6,220 nucleotides of DNA from an uncultured Clostridia bacterium. Lineage in GTDB: Bacteria; Bacillota_A; Clostridia; Christensenellales; Aristaeellaceae. Below the pieces are notes generated by a model that worked only from the letters and a program-made list of their open reading frames with translations, did not search any database and was not told the origin of the DNA. The stretch lies in NCBI GenBank assembly GCA_947165745.1, contig CAMVBO010000112.1:1-6220 (forward strand). Direction: 5' to 3'. Made by a program: the position numbers and the translations under genes. Below are positions 5,305-6,220 of this stretch, in pieces (the stretch's first letter is position 1; each line of letters starts with the position of its first letter).

Positions 5305-5520
5305 CGGCCATAACCCAACCGATGTCGCAATATTTCCAGGTGTTGTCCATATTGGAGGCGCCGAGCCCGGAAATGCGGCTGCCGCGCGTCGCAAGCCCCC
5401 CTCGCAATGGGAAAAGCCCCGCTTGCGGTGGCGGAGATTCCCCCTGCATTCCGCCGACAGTGCCTCCTCGCGGCGGCCGCTGCTCCTGTCCCCTGCTCCC
5501 GCTTCGCCGCCCCCCCTAAT
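5305..5520. other. GC-rich non-coding block between divergent promoters
   Basis: About 215 bases of GC-rich sequence lie between two AT-rich promoter regions. No frame here has a ribosome binding site or a recognisable protein. Two consecutive hairpins are visible: CGCAAGC (5390-5396) with GCTTGCG (5421-5427), and GGCGGA (5430-5435) with TCCGCC (5450-5455). It also carries GCTGCCGCGCGT (5378-5389), as found 3' of potD, and at about 5488-5506 a CCTGTCCCCTGCTCCC tract like the repeat at 5996-6023. It is probably repeat-derived spacer; a structured RNA is possible but unsupported. Confidence 0.4.
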
Positions 5521-5552
5521 TTAGACTTTTTATCGAAATCGGCCTTCAGGAT

Positions 5553-5581
5553 TTGACGATTCACGCCCGGTTATGTATAAT
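5553..5581 (+). promoter_or_regulatory. Sigma-A-type promoter of the small membrane protein gene
   Basis: TTGACG (5553-5558), a 17-base spacer and TATAAT (5576-5581) make a near-consensus housekeeping promoter, the best in the window. Transcription would begin near 5588, giving a leader of about 60 bases. A second TATAAT at 5591-5596 lacks a matching -35. Confidence 0.85.
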
Positions 5582-5616
5582 AGAGGTGTATATAATCATG
5601 CGTTTATCGGTCGCCT

Positions 5617-5628
5617 TGACGGCCGTCA
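5617..5628. promoter_or_regulatory. 12-bp perfect palindrome before the ribosome binding site
   Basis: TGACGGCCGTCA is a perfect 12-base palindrome in the leader, 2 bases before the AGGAGAGGAG ribosome binding site at 5631-5640. It could be a repressor operator for the promoter at 5553-5581. As RNA it has no loop, so a hairpin role is less likely. No regulator can be named. Confidence 0.35.
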
Positions 5629-5647
5629 TCAGGAGAGGAGCTTTATC

Positions 5648-5935
5648 ATGGCGAAAACAAGCAAAAAGCAGCCTTCGGTGCTGAACTGGATGGGATCGCT
5701 GATCCTGTACGCCATCCCCGGCGTCAACCTGATCTTCCTGATTCTCACCGCGATCTTCGCGAAGTCCACCAGCAAGCGCAGCTTTGCCGTGGCCGGCATC
5801 CTGCTGATCATCCTGTGCGCGCTGCTGACGTTCGCAGCGTTCGCCATCTTCCCGGATTTCTTCACGAAGCTGGCCGAAACCATGCGCCAGGCCATCCACC
5901 CCGTCCCCGTGGGCGAGATCATCCCCGTGGCGTAA
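5648..5935 (+). CDS. Small two-helix membrane protein of unknown function
   Basis: A 95-residue protein that I cannot assign to a named family. The ATG at 5648 is preceded by AGGAGAGGAG (5631-5640) with 7-base spacing; the in-frame ATG at 5573 lies inside the promoter and is not a start. The N-terminus is basic (MAKTSKKQ). Two membrane segments follow, about 14-37 (MGSLILYAIPGVNLIFLILT) and 46-68, separated by a polar, basic loop (KSTSKRS). A short C-terminal tail includes an amphipathic stretch (FFTKLAETMRQAIHP). The IPGVNLI turn followed by a basic loop recalls small clostridial membrane proteins of similar length that have an IPxVNxI motif; this is resemblance only. It is a single-gene unit between a strong promoter and a strong terminator, so expression could be substantial. 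Confidence 0.8.
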   Translation: MAKTSKKQPSVLNWMGSLILYAIPGVNLIFLILTAIFAKSTSKRSFAVAGILLIILCALLTFAAFAIFPDFFTKLAETMRQAIHPVPVGEIIPVA

Positions 5936-5944
5936 CAAGGGCAT

Positions 5945-5979
5945 AAAAAACAGCCATCCGCCTGGATGGCTGTTTTTTT
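5945..5979. terminator. Strong bidirectional intrinsic terminator
   Basis: CAGCCATCC (5951-5959), loop GCCT, GGATGGCTG (5964-5972) is a perfect 9-bp stem flanked by six A (5945-5950) and seven T (5973-5979). It lies 9 bases after the small membrane protein's stop. It can also end the - strand gene whose stop codon is at 6018-6020. Confidence 0.95.
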
Positions 5980-5987
5980 ATCACTAT

Positions 5988-6023
5988 TCCTATTACCTGT
6001 TCCCTATTGCCTGTTCCCTATTC
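5988..6023. repeat. Short tandem repeat, CCTGTTCCCTATT units
   Basis: Two 14-base copies of CCTGTTCCCTATTN (5996-6009 and 6010-6023) follow a partial copy (TCCTATTA, 5988-5995). The second copy supplies the TAG stop of the - strand gene. A degenerate relative occurs at about 5488-5506. Confidence 0.75.
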
Positions 6024-6220
6024 CCCGTCCCCGGGCTCAAGGGTGTCCGCCGTCTCCTTCCGGCGGTACAGCTTCCGGTCCAGCGACCAGATACGCTCGG
6101 TGAAACCGCCGGGCACCGCCGCCGTCAGGGCGCGGTTCATCTCAAAGATGCGGGCGTCCAGCAAATCCAGCACGTGCAGCACCTCCGCCTCGGGGAACAT
6201 GGGCGGCTTGGGGCTGCCGT
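6018..6220 (-). CDS. Unrecognised protein, C-terminal fragment
   Basis: The frame is open from the window edge to the TAG at 6020-6018, giving at least 67 residues of C-terminus. The ATG at 6200 has no ribosome binding site before it (the preceding codons read Ser-Pro-Lys-Pro-Pro) and is probably internal. The visible part begins with a likely helix (EAEVLHVLDLLDARIFEMNRA), contains a basic WSLDRKLYRRKE stretch, and ends in an acidic PGDGE tail. No membrane segment is present. The family is not recognised. The last codons lie in the CCTGTTCCCTATT repeat tract, so the C-terminus may be poorly conserved. Confidence 0.55.
   Translation of the reverse strand, partial: GSPKPPMFPEAEVLHVLDLLDARIFEMNRALTAAVPGGFTERIWSLDRKLYRRKETADTLEPGDGE

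Noticed and set aside
5264..5564. Open frames on both strands in the GC-rich block
   Set aside because: Low-complexity Arg/Ala/Pro/Gly translation, no ribosome binding site, and overlap with the promoter of either flanking gene.

Overview
The window reads as chromosome of a GC-rich Gram-positive bacterium, most likely a gut- or rumen-type member of the Clostridia. The evidence is strong AGGAGG-type ribosome binding sites, a polyamine-binding protein anchored as a lipoprotein, a secreted bacterial SH3-domain protein of clostridial type, and GC-rich genes separated by AT-rich promoters. The lineage is an inference; there is no rRNA or other marker gene to fix it.

Positions 1-3173 hold the end of a polyamine ABC-transporter operon in the order potA (3' end only), potB, potC, potD. 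The ATPase tail, the two permeases and the lipid-anchored binding protein are tightly packed on the + strand. The potD product carries an acidic linker made of five 12-residue repeats. The operon is followed by a row of small GC-rich hairpins and a clear intrinsic terminator (3286-3328).

Positions 3330-4200 hold one small gene, a MmcQ/YjbR-family protein (3603-3977), bracketed by two near-palindromic elements of about 155-160 bp. Both share the same apical motif (TTGACTT, nine variable bases, AAGCCTGCGG), and the apical stem differs between them by two compensatory base-pair changes. The first lies between the gene's promoter and its ribosome binding site. The second lies in the loop of what looks like the gene's own terminator. 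Deleting each element together with one flanking TA restores, on paper, a normal short leader and a normal terminator hairpin. They look like a family of foldback, MITE-like insertions and are the most interesting content here.

Positions 4241-5217 hold, on the - strand, a secreted protein with two SH3b-like repeats and a histidine-rich C-terminal domain. Its AT-rich promoter region (about 5230-5300) diverges from a second promoter at 5553-5581, and a GC-rich, hairpin-containing non-coding block lies between them. The second promoter drives a 95-residue two-helix membrane protein (5648-5935), which ends at a strong bidirectional terminator (5945-5979). The window closes with a short CCTGTTCCCTATT repeat and the 3' end of an unrecognised - strand gene.
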